Source: CAWKMN01 sp963850765
GTDB taxonomy: Bacteria > Chloroflexota > Anaerolineae > Aggregatilineales > Aggregatilineaceae
Reading direction: 5' to 3'
Assembly (NCBI GenBank): GCA_963850765.1
Contig: CAWKMN010000006.1
Span: 496,001 to 560,000, forward strand
Length of the DNA stretch: 64,000 nt
In this document: piece by piece, positions 18,042 through 27,080 of the stretch
Layout: each line of letters begins with the position of its first letter
Numbering within the stretch: position 1 is the first letter of the stretch
The notes under the pieces: model-generated
What the model was told of the DNA's origin: nothing
Database searches by the model: none
What the model saw: only the letters and a program-made list of their open reading frames with translations
Translations under genes and position numbers: made by a program

Positions 18042-19154
18042 TCAGTTGCCAGTCGATCCGCCGTGATCGTGAGACCGACCAGTGTTACTATGAAAATGAT
18101 GATCCGCCAATCGAGCATGGTCATACCCACAGGATTGGCGAATAGTCAGTGTGGGCCGATAAAGTGTCTGCTCCACCCGATCGAAGCGCCGGTCTTGCTC
18201 GTGACTAAATCGCCTGTTGACTAAGGCGATCAGCTTCTCTATCGCATACGTCGCCATCTCTACCACAGGCTGTACGATTACCGAGAGCGGAGGAGACAAA
18301 AACGGAGCCCAAGGCATATCGTCCCAGCCAATCAGAGCGATGTGCACGGGGATATAAAGCTGTAGTTCCTGGGCAGCCCGGAATACTCCGACGGCCTTCA
18401 GGTGCGAACAAGCCAGAATCGCGCGCGGTCTATCTGGCGAGCGCAAAAGCTCCAGTGCGTCCTCGAAGCCGGACTCCTCGGTGTATTCCCCGCTTTTCAC
18501 CCACTCGGGTCTAAAGGGAATAGCATACTCAGCGAGCGCGCGGCGGTAGCCGTCGATTCGCTCAATGCCCGTACTGGCCTCCGTGTCTATACCCAGACAG
18601 GCGATCCGATCAATCCCAACCGCTTCAATGAAGTGCCGTGTCGCGATATAACTGCCATGGACATTGTCACAACCGATACTGTCAATCGTTTTGTTCGGAA
18701 GGGAGCGATCGTAGAGCACTATGGGAATACTCTCACGCAGCCCGGCGATGTATCCCGGATCGACTCTGCCGCAAGAGGCAAGCAGAATCCCATCCACATG
18801 ATGCCCAACCATCATCCGTAATTGAGCGATTTCTTTCTCGGGGTCCTCATCGGTGTGGCTGAGAACGATATGAAAGCCGTGCGCATAAGCTGTTTCTTGC
18901 ATGGTACTGATCACTCTGGCCCAATACGGGCTTGAGAGGCTCGCAACCACGAGTCCCAGCGAGTTAGTCCGTTTGCTTTTCAACCCGCGCGCCAGGGCAC
19001 TCGGCTCATAATTGAGCTGCTGCATCACCTGCCTGACGTGCTGGGCAAGTGCGTCGCTCACCGGGCGGCTGTTGTTGATGATCGCTGAGACGGTGGCTCG
19101 TGAGACGCCAGCCGCTCTGGCAACATCGCTGCTGCTGACTCGTTTCTTGTCCAT
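18042..19154 (-). CDS. LacI-family transcriptional repressor
   Basis: A 370-residue LacI/GalR regulator. The helix-turn-helix reads SSDVARAAGVSRATVSAIINNSRPVSD split over the first 30 residues, followed by the hinge YEPSALARGLKS. The C-terminal periplasmic-binding-protein-like sensor domain includes LGLVVASLSSPYW and DGILLAS. The tail after RQSCGYD is longer than usual and His-rich. I chose ATG 19154, where HTN homology begins; the upstream start at 19205 would put an operator inside the gene. It is divergent from the ribose-type importer, and both promoters carry the same ACACGTGT palindrome, so it likely represses that operon and itself. The effector is probably a sugar or sugar derivative imported by the operon. 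Confidence 0.92.
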   Translation of the reverse strand: MDKKRVSSSDVARAAGVSRATVSAIINNSRPVSDALAQHVRQVMQQLNYEPSALARGLKSKRTNSLGLVVASLSSPYWARVISTMQETAYAHGFHIVLSHTDEDPEKEIAQLRMMVGHHVDGILLASCGRVDPGYIAGLRESIPIVLYDRSLPNKTIDSIGCDNVHGSYIATRHFIEAVGIDRIACLGIDTEASTGIERIDGYRRALAEYAIPFRPEWVKSGEYTEESGFEDALELLRSPDRPRAILACSHLKAVGVFRAAQELQLYIPVHIALIGWDDMPWAPFLSPPLSVIVQPVVEMATYAIEKLIALVNRRFSHEQDRRFDRVEQTLYRPTLTIRQSCGYDHARLADHHFHSNTGRSHDHGGSTGN

Positions 19155-19185
19155 GCGCAAGACTTCCGCACTCCCCCAGGTTTGG

Positions 19186-19198
19186 GGACACGTGTAAC
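19186..19198. promoter_or_regulatory. LacI-type operator O1 (repressor gene side)
   Basis: GGACACGTGTAAC contains the perfect 8-bp palindrome ACACGTGT with a central CG, the classic LacI-family operator form. It is the reverse complement, apart from one edge base, of the site at 19322-19334. It lies just downstream of the -10 box of the repressor's own promoter, so autorepression is likely. Confidence 0.7.
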
Positions 19199-19209
19199 AT
19201 CTCATAATT

Positions 19210-19239
19210 AAATTACTCTAAAGATTCGGTAGCTGTCAA
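19210..19239 (-). promoter_or_regulatory. Promoter of the LacI repressor gene
   Basis: On the minus strand a consensus TTGACA -35 (19234-19239) is followed after 18 bases by TAATTT (19210-19215). Transcription would begin near 19203, immediately before operator O1. Confidence 0.55.
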
Positions 19240-19281
19240 GTCTTGTGTGCCGATTTACGGGGAAACTATTTTCCTAATCAG

Positions 19282-19310
19282 TTGACACTCTCTCCGTTTT
19301 GTGATATTTT
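19282..19310 (+). promoter_or_regulatory. Promoter of the ribose-type importer operon
   Basis: A consensus TTGACA (19282-19287) and TATTTT (19305-19310) are separated by exactly 17 bases. Transcription would start near 19317, only a few bases before operator O2, a classical repressible layout. Confidence 0.65.
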
Positions 19311-19321
19311 GAGTGGGAGAA

Positions 19322-19334
19322 GTTACACGTGTCG
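19322..19334. promoter_or_regulatory. LacI-type operator O2 (importer side)
   Basis: GTTACACGTGTCG holds the same ACACGTGT core as O1 in opposite orientation. The centres are 137 bp apart. Its position directly after the putative transcription start would let bound repressor block the importer operon, and the pair might allow looping. Confidence 0.7.
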
Positions 19335-19397
19335 CAGTTCATTTTGTTGTGCCAACGAGTTCTGAAGATTTTTGCGCCATAGTGGAAATTGTTGATT

Positions 19398-20900
19398 ATG
19401 ACTGACCCGTTGCTTCTTTCTATGCAAGACATCCGCAAGGCGTTTCCTGGTGTACGCGCGCTGGACAGCGTCTGCTTTGAACTGCGCGCCGGGGAAGTCC
19501 ACGGTCTGCTGGGCGAAAACGGGGCCGGCAAATCCACTCTGATTAAAATACTCTGCGGCGTATACACCCCTGATTCCGGCAGCATCACCCTCGACGGCAA
19601 ACCGGTGACTATTCGCCATCCCCATGAGGCCGAGGCCCTGGGGATCAGCACTGTACACCAGGAATTGAACCTTGAGCCCTATCTGACCGCCGCCGAGAAT
19701 ATCTTCCTGGGTCGACAGCCGCTCAATCGCTTTGGACTGATCAACTACGGGCGCATGTACCGGGAAGCCGGCCGGCTTCTTGACAGTCTGGGCATGAAGG
19801 TGCCCATCCGGCGGCCTACTGCGGAACTGGCAGTCGCGCAGCGCCAGATGATCTCCATCGCCCACGCGGTCTCAATTCAGGCTCGTATTGTGATCATGGA
19901 CGAGCCGACTGCCCCATTGACCGAACACGAAACCGAAATGCTGTTTGATATTGTGCGGCGCCTTCGCGATCAGGGGATCGCCGTCGTCTACATTTCTCAT
20001 CGGCTGGAAGAGATCTTTCAGATCGTGGATCGCGTCACCATCCTGCGCGACGGTCAATACGTCAAGACGATGGACATCGGCGAAACGGACATGGACGAAA
20101 TCATCTCACTGATGATTGGCCGGTCCGTGAGTGATCTCTTCCACAAAAGAAGCGTCCCGATCCGCGAGCCGATTCTCGAAGTCCACAATCTCCGGCGGCA
20201 GGGAATGATTGAAGAAATCTCCTTGAAGGTATGTAAGGGAGAGATCGTCGGCGTTTTTGGTCTGGCGGGCGCGGGACGCACCGAACTCGCCCGGATGCTC
20301 TTTGGAGCCGAAGCGTTTGATGATGGTGAAATCTTCCTGGACGGCAAAGCCATCAGTCCCCGCCATCCCCATCACGCCATTCAATATGGCATGGGCTTGG
20401 TCCCAGAAGATCGCCGACAGCAGGGTCTGGTGCTTGAGCAGTCGGTGAAAGCCAATATCAGTCTGCCTCAGCTTAACCGCCTGGCACCGTTCGGCGTGAT
20501 CAACCAAAGGAAAGAAACCGAGCTGGCGCAGCGGCAGGTCAAGCACCTTCAGGTCCGCACCCCTTCAATCGATCAGCAGGTCAAGCTCCTGAGCGGCGGC
20601 AACCAGCAGCGCGTCGTGATCGGCAAATGGCTGGGTACCAATCCGAAACTGCTGATCCTGGATGAGCCGACGAAGGGGGTAGACATCGGCGCGAAGGCAT
20701 CGATCCACACGCTGATCGTTGATCTGGCGGAGCAGGGCGTGGGGATCTTGTTGATCTCATCGGAGCTGCCCGAAGTGCTGGCCATGAGCGATCGGATTTT
20801 GGTCATGCATAGGGGACGTATCTCGGCAGAGTTTTCGCGAGAAGAAGCAACCGGCGAGAAACTAATGGCAGCAGCAACAGGAGATAGAGTTAATGTCTAG
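19398..20900 (+). CDS. Sugar ABC transporter ATP-binding protein (RbsA/MglA type)
   Basis: A 500-residue double-ATPase of the CUT2 class that energises uptake of ribose, galactose, rhamnose and similar monosaccharides. The first cassette has GENGAGKSTLIK (Walker A) and IVIMDEPTAPL (Walker B). The second is a degenerate cassette with GLAGAGRTELAR instead of a Walker A lysine, and a C-loop LSGGNQQRVV with LLILDEPTKGVD. This asymmetry is normal for RbsA. ATG 19398 is taken as start (a TTG lies 9 bases upstream); the ribosome site is weak. First gene of the LacI-linked operon; it overlaps the next permease by 8 bases. Confidence 0.93.
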   Translation: MTDPLLLSMQDIRKAFPGVRALDSVCFELRAGEVHGLLGENGAGKSTLIKILCGVYTPDSGSITLDGKPVTIRHPHEAEALGISTVHQELNLEPYLTAAENIFLGRQPLNRFGLINYGRMYREAGRLLDSLGMKVPIRRPTAELAVAQRQMISIAHAVSIQARIVIMDEPTAPLTEHETEMLFDIVRRLRDQGIAVVYISHRLEEIFQIVDRVTILRDGQYVKTMDIGETDMDEIISLMIGRSVSDLFHKRSVPIREPILEVHNLRRQGMIEEISLKVCKGEIVGVFGLAGAGRTELARMLFGAEAFDDGEIFLDGKAISPRHPHHAIQYGMGLVPEDRRQQGLVLEQSVKANISLPQLNRLAPFGVINQRKETELAQRQVKHLQVRTPSIDQQVKLLSGGNQQRVVIGKWLGTNPKLLILDEPTKGVDIGAKASIHTLIVDLAEQGVGILLISSELPEVLAMSDRILVMHRGRISAEFSREEATGEKLMAAATGDRVNV

Positions 20901-21945
20901 CACCGGTTCTCTGCCCGATTCAGCCAGAACAGTGGGAACGGGTGATAACGTATCGAGTGTGGCTGTTGATGCAGAAGAGTCTCTCCGGCCCAAGACACGA
21001 CCCGTTTACCGGCAGCCTATCGCATTTGCCAAAGCGAACATTGCGCTCATTCTCCTGCTCATCCTCATCATCGCCGGATCGTTTATCTCAGACAAATTCC
21101 TTACCCTGAATAATCTTCGCAACATCCTGTGGGCCGTCTCAATTCTTGGAATCGTCTCGATGGGGCAGACCCTGCTGCTGATCACCAAGAACTTCGACAT
21201 GTCCATCAGCATGGTCGTTCCCTTCGTCGGCGTGGTGACGATCGGCCTGCAAATTCAGGGATGGGAGTTAATGCCTTCGATTGCGGGCGGAGTCCTGGCC
21301 GGATGTGCGGTTGGCGTGCTGAACGGCGCGTTGGTCGTGATCACCAAGGCCAATCCGTTCCTGATCACCCTGGGCACACAAACGCTGGTCTACTCCATTT
21401 CGCTGGCGCTGACCGAAGCCAAGACATGGTATGGGACCATTCCGGATTTCAACGTCATTGGGCGCGGCAAGCTGTTTAACGAGGTCCATTATTCGATCGT
21501 CATCTTCCTGGCGCTAGCGGTGATTCTCGAATTTGTACTGCGGCGGACAGCCTATGGGCGCAGCCTGTATGTGATCGGCATCAACGAAGAAGCAGGCAGG
21601 CTGTCGGGCGTCCTGGTGAAGCGGATCAAGTTGTTCACCTTCACATTCTGCGCATTTACCGCTGCTCTCGGTGGGATTGTCATGAGTTCGCGGCTCAACA
21701 GCACCAACGCCAGCGGGGCTGTCGGTATGGACTTCGACTCGATTATTGCGGTGGTGCTCGGCGGCACGAGTTTATTTGGCGGATCGGGTGGAACGTTACG
21801 AACGGTCATTGGCGTGCTCGTTCTGGGCATCCTGGACAACCTGATGGTGCTGGCGCGCGTCCCGTATGAAGGACAGTTCATCGGCAAGGGGCTGGTGTTC
21901 CTGCTGGTCGTCGGTATCTCGACCAATTTCAACCTGCGCCGGTAA
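20893..21945 (+). CDS. Sugar ABC transporter permease (RbsC type)
   Basis: A 350-residue CUT2-class permease. A hydrophilic N-terminal tail of about 40 residues precedes the first helix. Family markers are LLITKNFDMSISM, AGCAVGVLNGALV, RTAYGRSLYVIGINEEAGRLSG (the cytoplasmic coupling loop) and IIAVVLGGTSLFGGSGG near the end. It starts within the last codons of the ATPase gene (8-base overlap), so translation is coupled. A second RbsC-like gene follows, so the channel is probably a heterodimer, as in rhamnose and AI-2 importers. Confidence 0.93.
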   Translation: MSSTGSLPDSARTVGTGDNVSSVAVDAEESLRPKTRPVYRQPIAFAKANIALILLLILIIAGSFISDKFLTLNNLRNILWAVSILGIVSMGQTLLLITKNFDMSISMVVPFVGVVTIGLQIQGWELMPSIAGGVLAGCAVGVLNGALVVITKANPFLITLGTQTLVYSISLALTEAKTWYGTIPDFNVIGRGKLFNEVHYSIVIFLALAVILEFVLRRTAYGRSLYVIGINEEAGRLSGVLVKRIKLFTFTFCAFTAALGGIVMSSRLNSTNASGAVGMDFDSIIAVVLGGTSLFGGSGGTLRTVIGVLVLGILDNLMVLARVPYEGQFIGKGLVFLLVVGISTNFNLRR

Positions 21946-22000
21946 GGACTGATTCGAGTCCGCTGCCGTCTTTCAGTGACAAACTAATGCGGAGATTCCG

Positions 22001-23023
22001 ATGCAACAGGAAAGCCTGGTTACGAGACTACTGAGCATTCTGGCGAAGCAGACCATCTTCATTGTGTTGGTTGGCCTGATACTCTTCTTCTCCCTCAGTA
22101 CATCTCACTTTGTCACTGAACGGAACGTGCATAATGTCGCCCGGCAGATATCCTTTGATGCGATCATTGCCTTTGGCATGGCCGTGGTCCTGATCGCAGG
22201 CGGGATCGACCTTTCGGTAGGTTCCGTGCTGGCAATGTCCGCGGCCCTTACGATGGGCTTGCAGCCAAGAGGCGTGGGAGTGGCCGTGGCGGCCGCGCTG
22301 GCGATGGGGGCAGGTGTCGGCGTCGTCAACGGCTGGATGGTCACGAGGCTGAAGATTGTGCCGTTCATCGTCACACTCGGTACGATGACGGTTGTCTACG
22401 GGTGGGTGCTGACGTATACCAACCAGGACCCGATTCCGGGGCATGTCGATTGGTTCACCTATTTCGGCGATGGCAGCATTGGCCCCATTCCCGTGCCGAT
22501 CATCTTTGCGCTGGTCCTCCTGATCATTTTCCACGTGGCCCTCAACTACACACGCTTCGGGCGCAATATGTATGCGGTCGGTGGTAACAATGAAGCGGCG
22601 AAGCTCGCTGGTATCCGCGTCGAACGGTACCAGTTCTGGTCGTATGTCATCAGCGGGTTGTGTGCCGCCTTCGCGGGCGTCCTGCTGGCGTCGCGCCTGA
22701 ATTCCGCCACCATCCATATTGGTCTGAACACGCCGCTGTACATCCTGGCCGCTACCATCATGGGCGGCGCGAGCATCCTGGGCGGTCGCGGCAGTGCGAT
22801 CGGTGCATTCTGGGGTGTGCTGGCGCTGGGCATTCTGGATAACGGGATGAATCTGCGCCATGTGCCGACATATTATCAAATCGGTATCCGCGCGATGATT
22901 CTGATCATTGTCGTTGCGGTCGATGCGTTCTATATCACCAACATCAGCAGTCGGTTGTCGCGCTCGTCGGCGGTTGGGGCGGAGAAAGCCTCTGGAGTTC
23001 CCAGCACGTCGTTGGGCTCATAA
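22001..23023 (+). CDS. Sugar ABC transporter permease (RbsC type), second subunit
   Basis: A 340-residue CUT2 permease, paralogous to the upstream gene. Typical features are GMAVVLIAGGIDLSVGS, GVVNGWMVTRLKI (transmembrane gating region), the coupling loop RFGRNMYAVGGNNEAAKLAGI and ILAATIMGGASILGGRG. GGAG lies before the ATG at 22001. The 55-base gap from the first permease has no terminator. It probably pairs with the 20893 product in the membrane. Confidence 0.93.
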   Translation: MQQESLVTRLLSILAKQTIFIVLVGLILFFSLSTSHFVTERNVHNVARQISFDAIIAFGMAVVLIAGGIDLSVGSVLAMSAALTMGLQPRGVGVAVAAALAMGAGVGVVNGWMVTRLKIVPFIVTLGTMTVVYGWVLTYTNQDPIPGHVDWFTYFGDGSIGPIPVPIIFALVLLIIFHVALNYTRFGRNMYAVGGNNEAAKLAGIRVERYQFWSYVISGLCAAFAGVLLASRLNSATIHIGLNTPLYILAATIMGGASILGGRGSAIGAFWGVLALGILDNGMNLRHVPTYYQIGIRAMILIIVVAVDAFYITNISSRLSRSSAVGAEKASGVPSTSLGS

Positions 23024-23058
23024 TAATGAGTGTTTTTCTAGTGCTTAAGGAGAATAAG

Positions 23059-24012
23059 ATGAGGAAACATGCTGCTTGCACTCTGCTACTCGTTGCTATG
23101 CTTCTGTTTGTCGTCGCGCCTGTCGTAGCTCAGGACGAACCGGAAGCCACCCTATGCGTTGTCCACAACAACGCGGATCACCCCTCGATCACTGCCACCG
23201 CGAACGGGTTTACGGACGAGGCCGAGGTCTTCAACTTTGAGGTCGTTTTCTTTGACCCGGCGTTTGACCCGGCCAAGCAGGCCTCACAGATTGAGGACTG
23301 CATCGCGCTTGAGGCGGATGTGATTCTCGTTAACGCGGTTGACCCGGCGGCGGTGGTGCCGAGCCTCAAAAAGGTACACGATGCAGGTATTCCGCTGATC
23401 ATGCACAACGCCGATACCAATGAAGAGGGTCAGCAGTACAGCCTGGCTTTCATCGGCTCAGACTATGTGGAGCAGGGTCGCGCCGTGGGCGAAACCATGG
23501 TGGCCAACCTGCCTGACGGGTCACGCGGCGTGATTATCATTGGTAAACCCGGCCAGACCGGCGTGCAGGAGCGTATTGACGGGGCCCAGGAAGTGATCGA
23601 TGCGTCCGGCAAGGATATCCAGTTTGTCGATCAGCAGCCTGCCGAGTGGAGTAAAGACAAGGCGCTGACCGTCATGCAGGACTTCCTGACACTCTACCCA
23701 TCCGGTGAGATCAACTTTGTCTACGCCCTGGATGACCCGATGGCCCTGGGCGCGCTGGAAGCGATCAAAGCGTCCGGCCGGTTGGAGGAATTCCAGGTCT
23801 ACGGTGTGAATGGCAACAAGGAAGCCTGTGACGCCATCAAGGCCGGCGAAATGCAGGGTACGGCGCTCCAGTTGAGCTACCTGGCGGGTGTGTATGGTGT
23901 GCGCGCCTCGTACGACGTGCTGCATGGACGCCTGATTCCCAAGTTCATCGCCGCTCCGACGGCCGGCGTGGATGCCAACAACATCGATCAATGGTATGAG
24001 CAGTGCTGGTAA
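23059..24012 (+). CDS. Sugar ABC transporter substrate-binding protein (Peripla_BP_4 / RbsB type)
   Basis: A 317-residue extracellular sugar-binding protein. The start at ATG 23059 has AAGGAG upstream and gives a clean Sec signal (MRKHAACTLLLVAMLLF, then VVAQDEP). After the signal come the binding-fold segments NNADHPSITATANGF, DVILVNAVDPAAVVPSLK, GIPLIMHNADT and FVYALDDPMALGALEAIK, all characteristic of ribose/galactose-type binding proteins. No lipobox cysteine is evident at the cleavage site. It completes the importer begun at 19398; ligand not deducible from the sequence. Confidence 0.92.
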   Translation: MRKHAACTLLLVAMLLFVVAPVVAQDEPEATLCVVHNNADHPSITATANGFTDEAEVFNFEVVFFDPAFDPAKQASQIEDCIALEADVILVNAVDPAAVVPSLKKVHDAGIPLIMHNADTNEEGQQYSLAFIGSDYVEQGRAVGETMVANLPDGSRGVIIIGKPGQTGVQERIDGAQEVIDASGKDIQFVDQQPAEWSKDKALTVMQDFLTLYPSGEINFVYALDDPMALGALEAIKASGRLEEFQVYGVNGNKEACDAIKAGEMQGTALQLSYLAGVYGVRASYDVLHGRLIPKFIAAPTAGVDANNIDQWYEQCW

Positions 24013-24040
24013 CGGCAGAGTTTCATTCCGTTAAATAATC

Positions 24041-24077
24041 GCAAGGGCGTCGCTGGCGGTGCTGGCGGTGCCCTTGC
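24041..24077 (+). promoter_or_regulatory. Hairpin after the binding-protein gene
   Basis: GCAAGGGC (24041-24048) pairs perfectly with GCCCTTGC (24070-24077). The loop contains two direct copies of GCTGGCGGT. There is no T-run. It sits at the binding protein's 3' end, like the hairpins at 5192 and 42034, and may stabilise that part of the mRNA or reduce read-through. Confidence 0.5.
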
Positions 24078-24108
24078 CAATTGCTGGTTATCACCGAGGA
24101 TAGAGCCT

Positions 24109-24888
24109 ATGTCTGCCATCAGCATCAGCGGCCGCTTTTACCGGATGTACCCGCCAGAGAAATTCCTGGGTCACGCACAAAAAGAGATTCAACTTGATAC
24201 GACGAATACCGCGTTTTTGATCGTTGACGTCTACGGTTTGGGCGCGGATGAACTTGACGAGGAGTCGAAAAAAACCTGGGTGGGACTCGTGTCCGATCGG
24301 TCCACGGATCCCCATGATCGCATCATTGTCGAGCACATCCGGCCCGCGCTGGATGCGGCCCGCCGCTCGGGTCTGCCCATCGTCTATGTGAGCAACAGCG
24401 CCCCACGAATCGCGCTGGAACACTCCACCTACCAGGAGTTCAAGACCGATACGCTCCAGGTGAACAAGAATGACCTTTACTCGGAAGATAACATCGACCC
24501 GCTGGAATACCACTGTGGCAGTTCCAAGGTGCTCAAGTACAGCGAGATTATCAAGCCGCAGCCGGGTGATTATTACGTGCGCAAGCACACCCACAGCGGG
24601 TTTTTCGATACGCGCCTGGATACCCTGCTGCGCAACCTGCGCTGTGAGAATCTGGTATGCGTCGGCTTTGCGCTCGACATGTGCCTGGGCGCGACCATGA
24701 TCGATGCGCTGTGGCGCAACTACCGCGTGCTGCTGCTGCGCGATTGCACGTTCGCCGTGGAGATACCCGAAGTCGATGAATTGGGCGCATGGACCAACCG
24801 CTGGATTCTGTATCACGAGTGTGCCATCGGCTACACGGCCACATCGGAACAGTGGATAACCGCCTGCGCGGCCGTATCGCCCGGATGA
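24109..24888 (+). CDS. Isochorismatase-like cysteine hydrolase
   Basis: A 259-residue isochorismatase-superfamily protein. The catalytic triad is visible: Asp in AFLIVDVYGLG, Lys in YYVRKHTHSGFFDTRLD, and Cys in GFALDMCLGATMIDAL. Relatives hydrolyse amides, ureido or carbamoyl groups (N-carbamoylsarcosine, nicotinamide, biuret, ureidoacrylate). ATG 24109 follows a GAGGAT site. Its place right after a sugar-type importer and before a nitrilase-like amidase suggests that the imported compound carries an amide or carbamoyl group; that is inference. Confidence 0.88.
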   Translation: MSAISISGRFYRMYPPEKFLGHAQKEIQLDTTNTAFLIVDVYGLGADELDEESKKTWVGLVSDRSTDPHDRIIVEHIRPALDAARRSGLPIVYVSNSAPRIALEHSTYQEFKTDTLQVNKNDLYSEDNIDPLEYHCGSSKVLKYSEIIKPQPGDYYVRKHTHSGFFDTRLDTLLRNLRCENLVCVGFALDMCLGATMIDALWRNYRVLLLRDCTFAVEIPEVDELGAWTNRWILYHECAIGYTATSEQWITACAAVSPG

Positions 24889-24921
24889 GCTATCGACCCT
24901 TCCTTTGAGGGGAGCGAGACC

Positions 24922-25872
24922 ATGTCCCAAAAAGTGCGGGTTGCCACGACGTCACTGGCAACGTTTGAAGATGTAAAGCCGCCGTACAACCTGCGTTACC
25001 CTGACCCACGGGAGAATATCGCGCTTGGGCTTTCGCTGCTCGACGCGGCAGGCAGCCAAAAGGCCGATATCGCGTTGCTGCCGGAAACATTCACGGCGGC
25101 GGGCCTGCCCTATGAGCGGGGTGCGCTGGCGAAGGTGGCCGAGACCATTCCCGGCCCGACGTTCGATACCCTGGCGGCGCGTGCCCGGCGCTATGGGATG
25201 TATGTGGTTGCCGGACTGCCGCTCAAACATGGGGATGAGGACGTTCAGAACGTCGCGGTATTGATCGACCGTCAGGGCGGGCTCGTTGGGACGTATGCAA
25301 AAATGCATCCCACCGAAGGGGAAATCGCCAGCGGTGTCGTGCCGGGTAACAAAGGCGCGGTATTCCAGACGGATTTTGGCCGCGTCGGACTCGCAATCTG
25401 CTTCGACCTGAACTGGCCTGCTCATTGGGCGGAGATGGCGAGCCAGGGCGCAGAACTGATCTGCTGGCTGTCAGCCTATCCGGGTGGTTTTCCCCTGCAA
25501 GCGTATGCCTGGCAGCACCAGTATCGGATCGCCACATCCGTCTGGACGTATGAGGCACGCATCATCGATTTTACCGGCAAGATCCTGGCGCAGGCGACAC
25601 GCTGGGGACGGCTGGCCGTCAGCGATCTCGATTTGGATAAACGTTTGTTCCACACCGACGGGCAGTATCATCACATTCTGGACATTCAGGCAAAATACGG
25701 CCAGCGCGTGGATCTCGAAACCTTCAATGAGGAGCATCTCTTCACACTCCAAAGCGATGATCCGCAGCTTTCTGTAGACGAAGTCATAGCTGAGTTTGGA
25801 CTGGTCGAATACCGGGACTACATCGCGCGCTGCACGGATGCTCAACAAAAACACTCACTCGCCAGACCCTGA
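24922..25872 (+). CDS. Carbon-nitrogen hydrolase (nitrilase superfamily)
   Basis: A 316-residue nitrilase-superfamily amidase. The Glu-Lys-Cys triad is clear: LLPETFTAAG, YAKMHPTEGE and GLAICFDLNWP. Members hydrolyse amides, N-carbamoyl groups or nitriles in the cytoplasm. The ribosome site GAGGGGAG precedes ATG 24922, 33 bases after the isochorismatase-like gene. Two different C-N hydrolases in tandem imply sequential removal of nitrogen from one substrate. The C-terminal 50 residues extend slightly past the usual domain. Confidence 0.9.
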   Translation: MSQKVRVATTSLATFEDVKPPYNLRYPDPRENIALGLSLLDAAGSQKADIALLPETFTAAGLPYERGALAKVAETIPGPTFDTLAARARRYGMYVVAGLPLKHGDEDVQNVAVLIDRQGGLVGTYAKMHPTEGEIASGVVPGNKGAVFQTDFGRVGLAICFDLNWPAHWAEMASQGAELICWLSAYPGGFPLQAYAWQHQYRIATSVWTYEARIIDFTGKILAQATRWGRLAVSDLDLDKRLFHTDGQYHHILDIQAKYGQRVDLETFNEEHLFTLQSDDPQLSVDEVIAEFGLVEYRDYIARCTDAQQKHSLARP

Positions 25873-25902
25873 GCCAGCCTCATTCCCTGCCCCGGAGGCA
25901 TG

Positions 25903-27069
25903 ATGATCATTACGGACGTGAAAACTTACCTGGTCGAAGGCATCAAATACAACTGGACCCTGGTCAAAGTGGAAACCGACAGCGGGATTCACGGCTGGGG
26001 CGAGGCGACCAACTGGCCCGGTTCGCCCTTGATCGAGGCGGCCTGCCAGCACGTCGGACAGTTCGTTACCGGCCATGATGCACGCCGTATCGACTTCATC
26101 TGGACGAAAATCTACCGGGATATGAGCTGGCTCGGACAGGCCGGGCCGCTGCTGTCCGCCATCAGCGCGATCGACATCGCCTTGTGGGACATCAAGGGCA
26201 AGGCCCTGGGCGTGCCAATCTATGAACTGCTCGGCGGGGCCTATCGAAACTGCGTCCAACTCTACGCCAACTACTGGTTCATTGAAGGCGGGCACACCGC
26301 CGGCGACTATGCTCAGCAGGCCAGGGCAGCGGTTGCGCAGGGGTTCAGGGCGCTGAAGTTTGATCCGTTTGCTCATGTTCACTACTGGTACGGAGAAAAC
26401 CTGAGCAACGAAAACAGCCTGACCGAGCCTCAGAAACAGCTCGCTCTGGACCTTGTGGCCGCGGTCGCGGAGGCAGTCGGCCCGGATGTGGCGCTCGCCA
26501 TCGAAACGCATGCTTTTTTGAACAGCCCGACCGCGGTCGAAATGGCCCACCGGCTCAACAAGCTGAACTTTAACTGTATGTGGTACGAAGAACCTGCCCT
26601 GCCGGAATTTCCCGACATGATTGCCGATATTCGCCGGCGGATACCTTTCCCCGTTTGTGTCGGCGAGCGTCTGCACAGCCGGTTTATGGCGAAACGCGTG
26701 CTGGATGCGCAGGCCGCCGACATCCTCATGCCGGACGTGACGCGCTGCGGCGGGATCAGCGAACTGCGTAAGATCGCCACCTTGGCCGAAGCTTACAATA
26801 TTCCCGTTGCGCCCCATAATCCCAACGGCCCGATCTCGACGATCGCTTCTGCCCACACCATGGCAACTATACCCAATTTCTTCATGCAGGAATTCATGCT
26901 GCAGGACGTACCCTGGCGTGATGGCTGTTTATCGCATCCGCTGCCCATCGAGAACGGGTACTTCATGCTGCCCGATCGGCCCGGCCTGGGGTTCGAGATC
27001 AACGAAGACGAACTGTTACGGCACCCCGGTCTCAGGAAACCTCCAGCCGACCGGGCCTACTACATATAG
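25903..27069 (+). CDS. Enolase-superfamily dehydratase (mandelate racemase/muconate lactonizing family)
   Basis: A 388-residue enolase-superfamily enzyme, most like the galactonate-dehydratase branch. Capping domain at 1-115 (HGWGEATNWPGSP). Barrel residues are ALKFDPFAH, IETHAF (first metal ligand and His), WYEEPALPE (second ligand), VGERLHSR (third ligand) and PHNPNGPIST carrying the catalytic His. These enzymes abstract the proton next to a sugar-acid carboxylate and eliminate water to a 2-keto-3-deoxy acid. Start: ATG 25903 chosen over 25900 for spacing from GGAGG. Likely acts on the acid produced by the preceding hydrolases. Confidence 0.9.
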   Translation: MIITDVKTYLVEGIKYNWTLVKVETDSGIHGWGEATNWPGSPLIEAACQHVGQFVTGHDARRIDFIWTKIYRDMSWLGQAGPLLSAISAIDIALWDIKGKALGVPIYELLGGAYRNCVQLYANYWFIEGGHTAGDYAQQARAAVAQGFRALKFDPFAHVHYWYGENLSNENSLTEPQKQLALDLVAAVAEAVGPDVALAIETHAFLNSPTAVEMAHRLNKLNFNCMWYEEPALPEFPDMIADIRRRIPFPVCVGERLHSRFMAKRVLDAQAADILMPDVTRCGGISELRKIATLAEAYNIPVAPHNPNGPISTIASAHTMATIPNFFMQEFMLQDVPWRDGCLSHPLPIENGYFMLPDRPGLGFEINEDELLRHPGLRKPPADRAYYI

Positions 27070-27080
27070 GGGAAACCAGC

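Noticed and set aside
22028..22879. 283-codon minus-strand frame within the sugar permease
   Set aside because: Antisense shadow of a well-supported permease with intact motifs.
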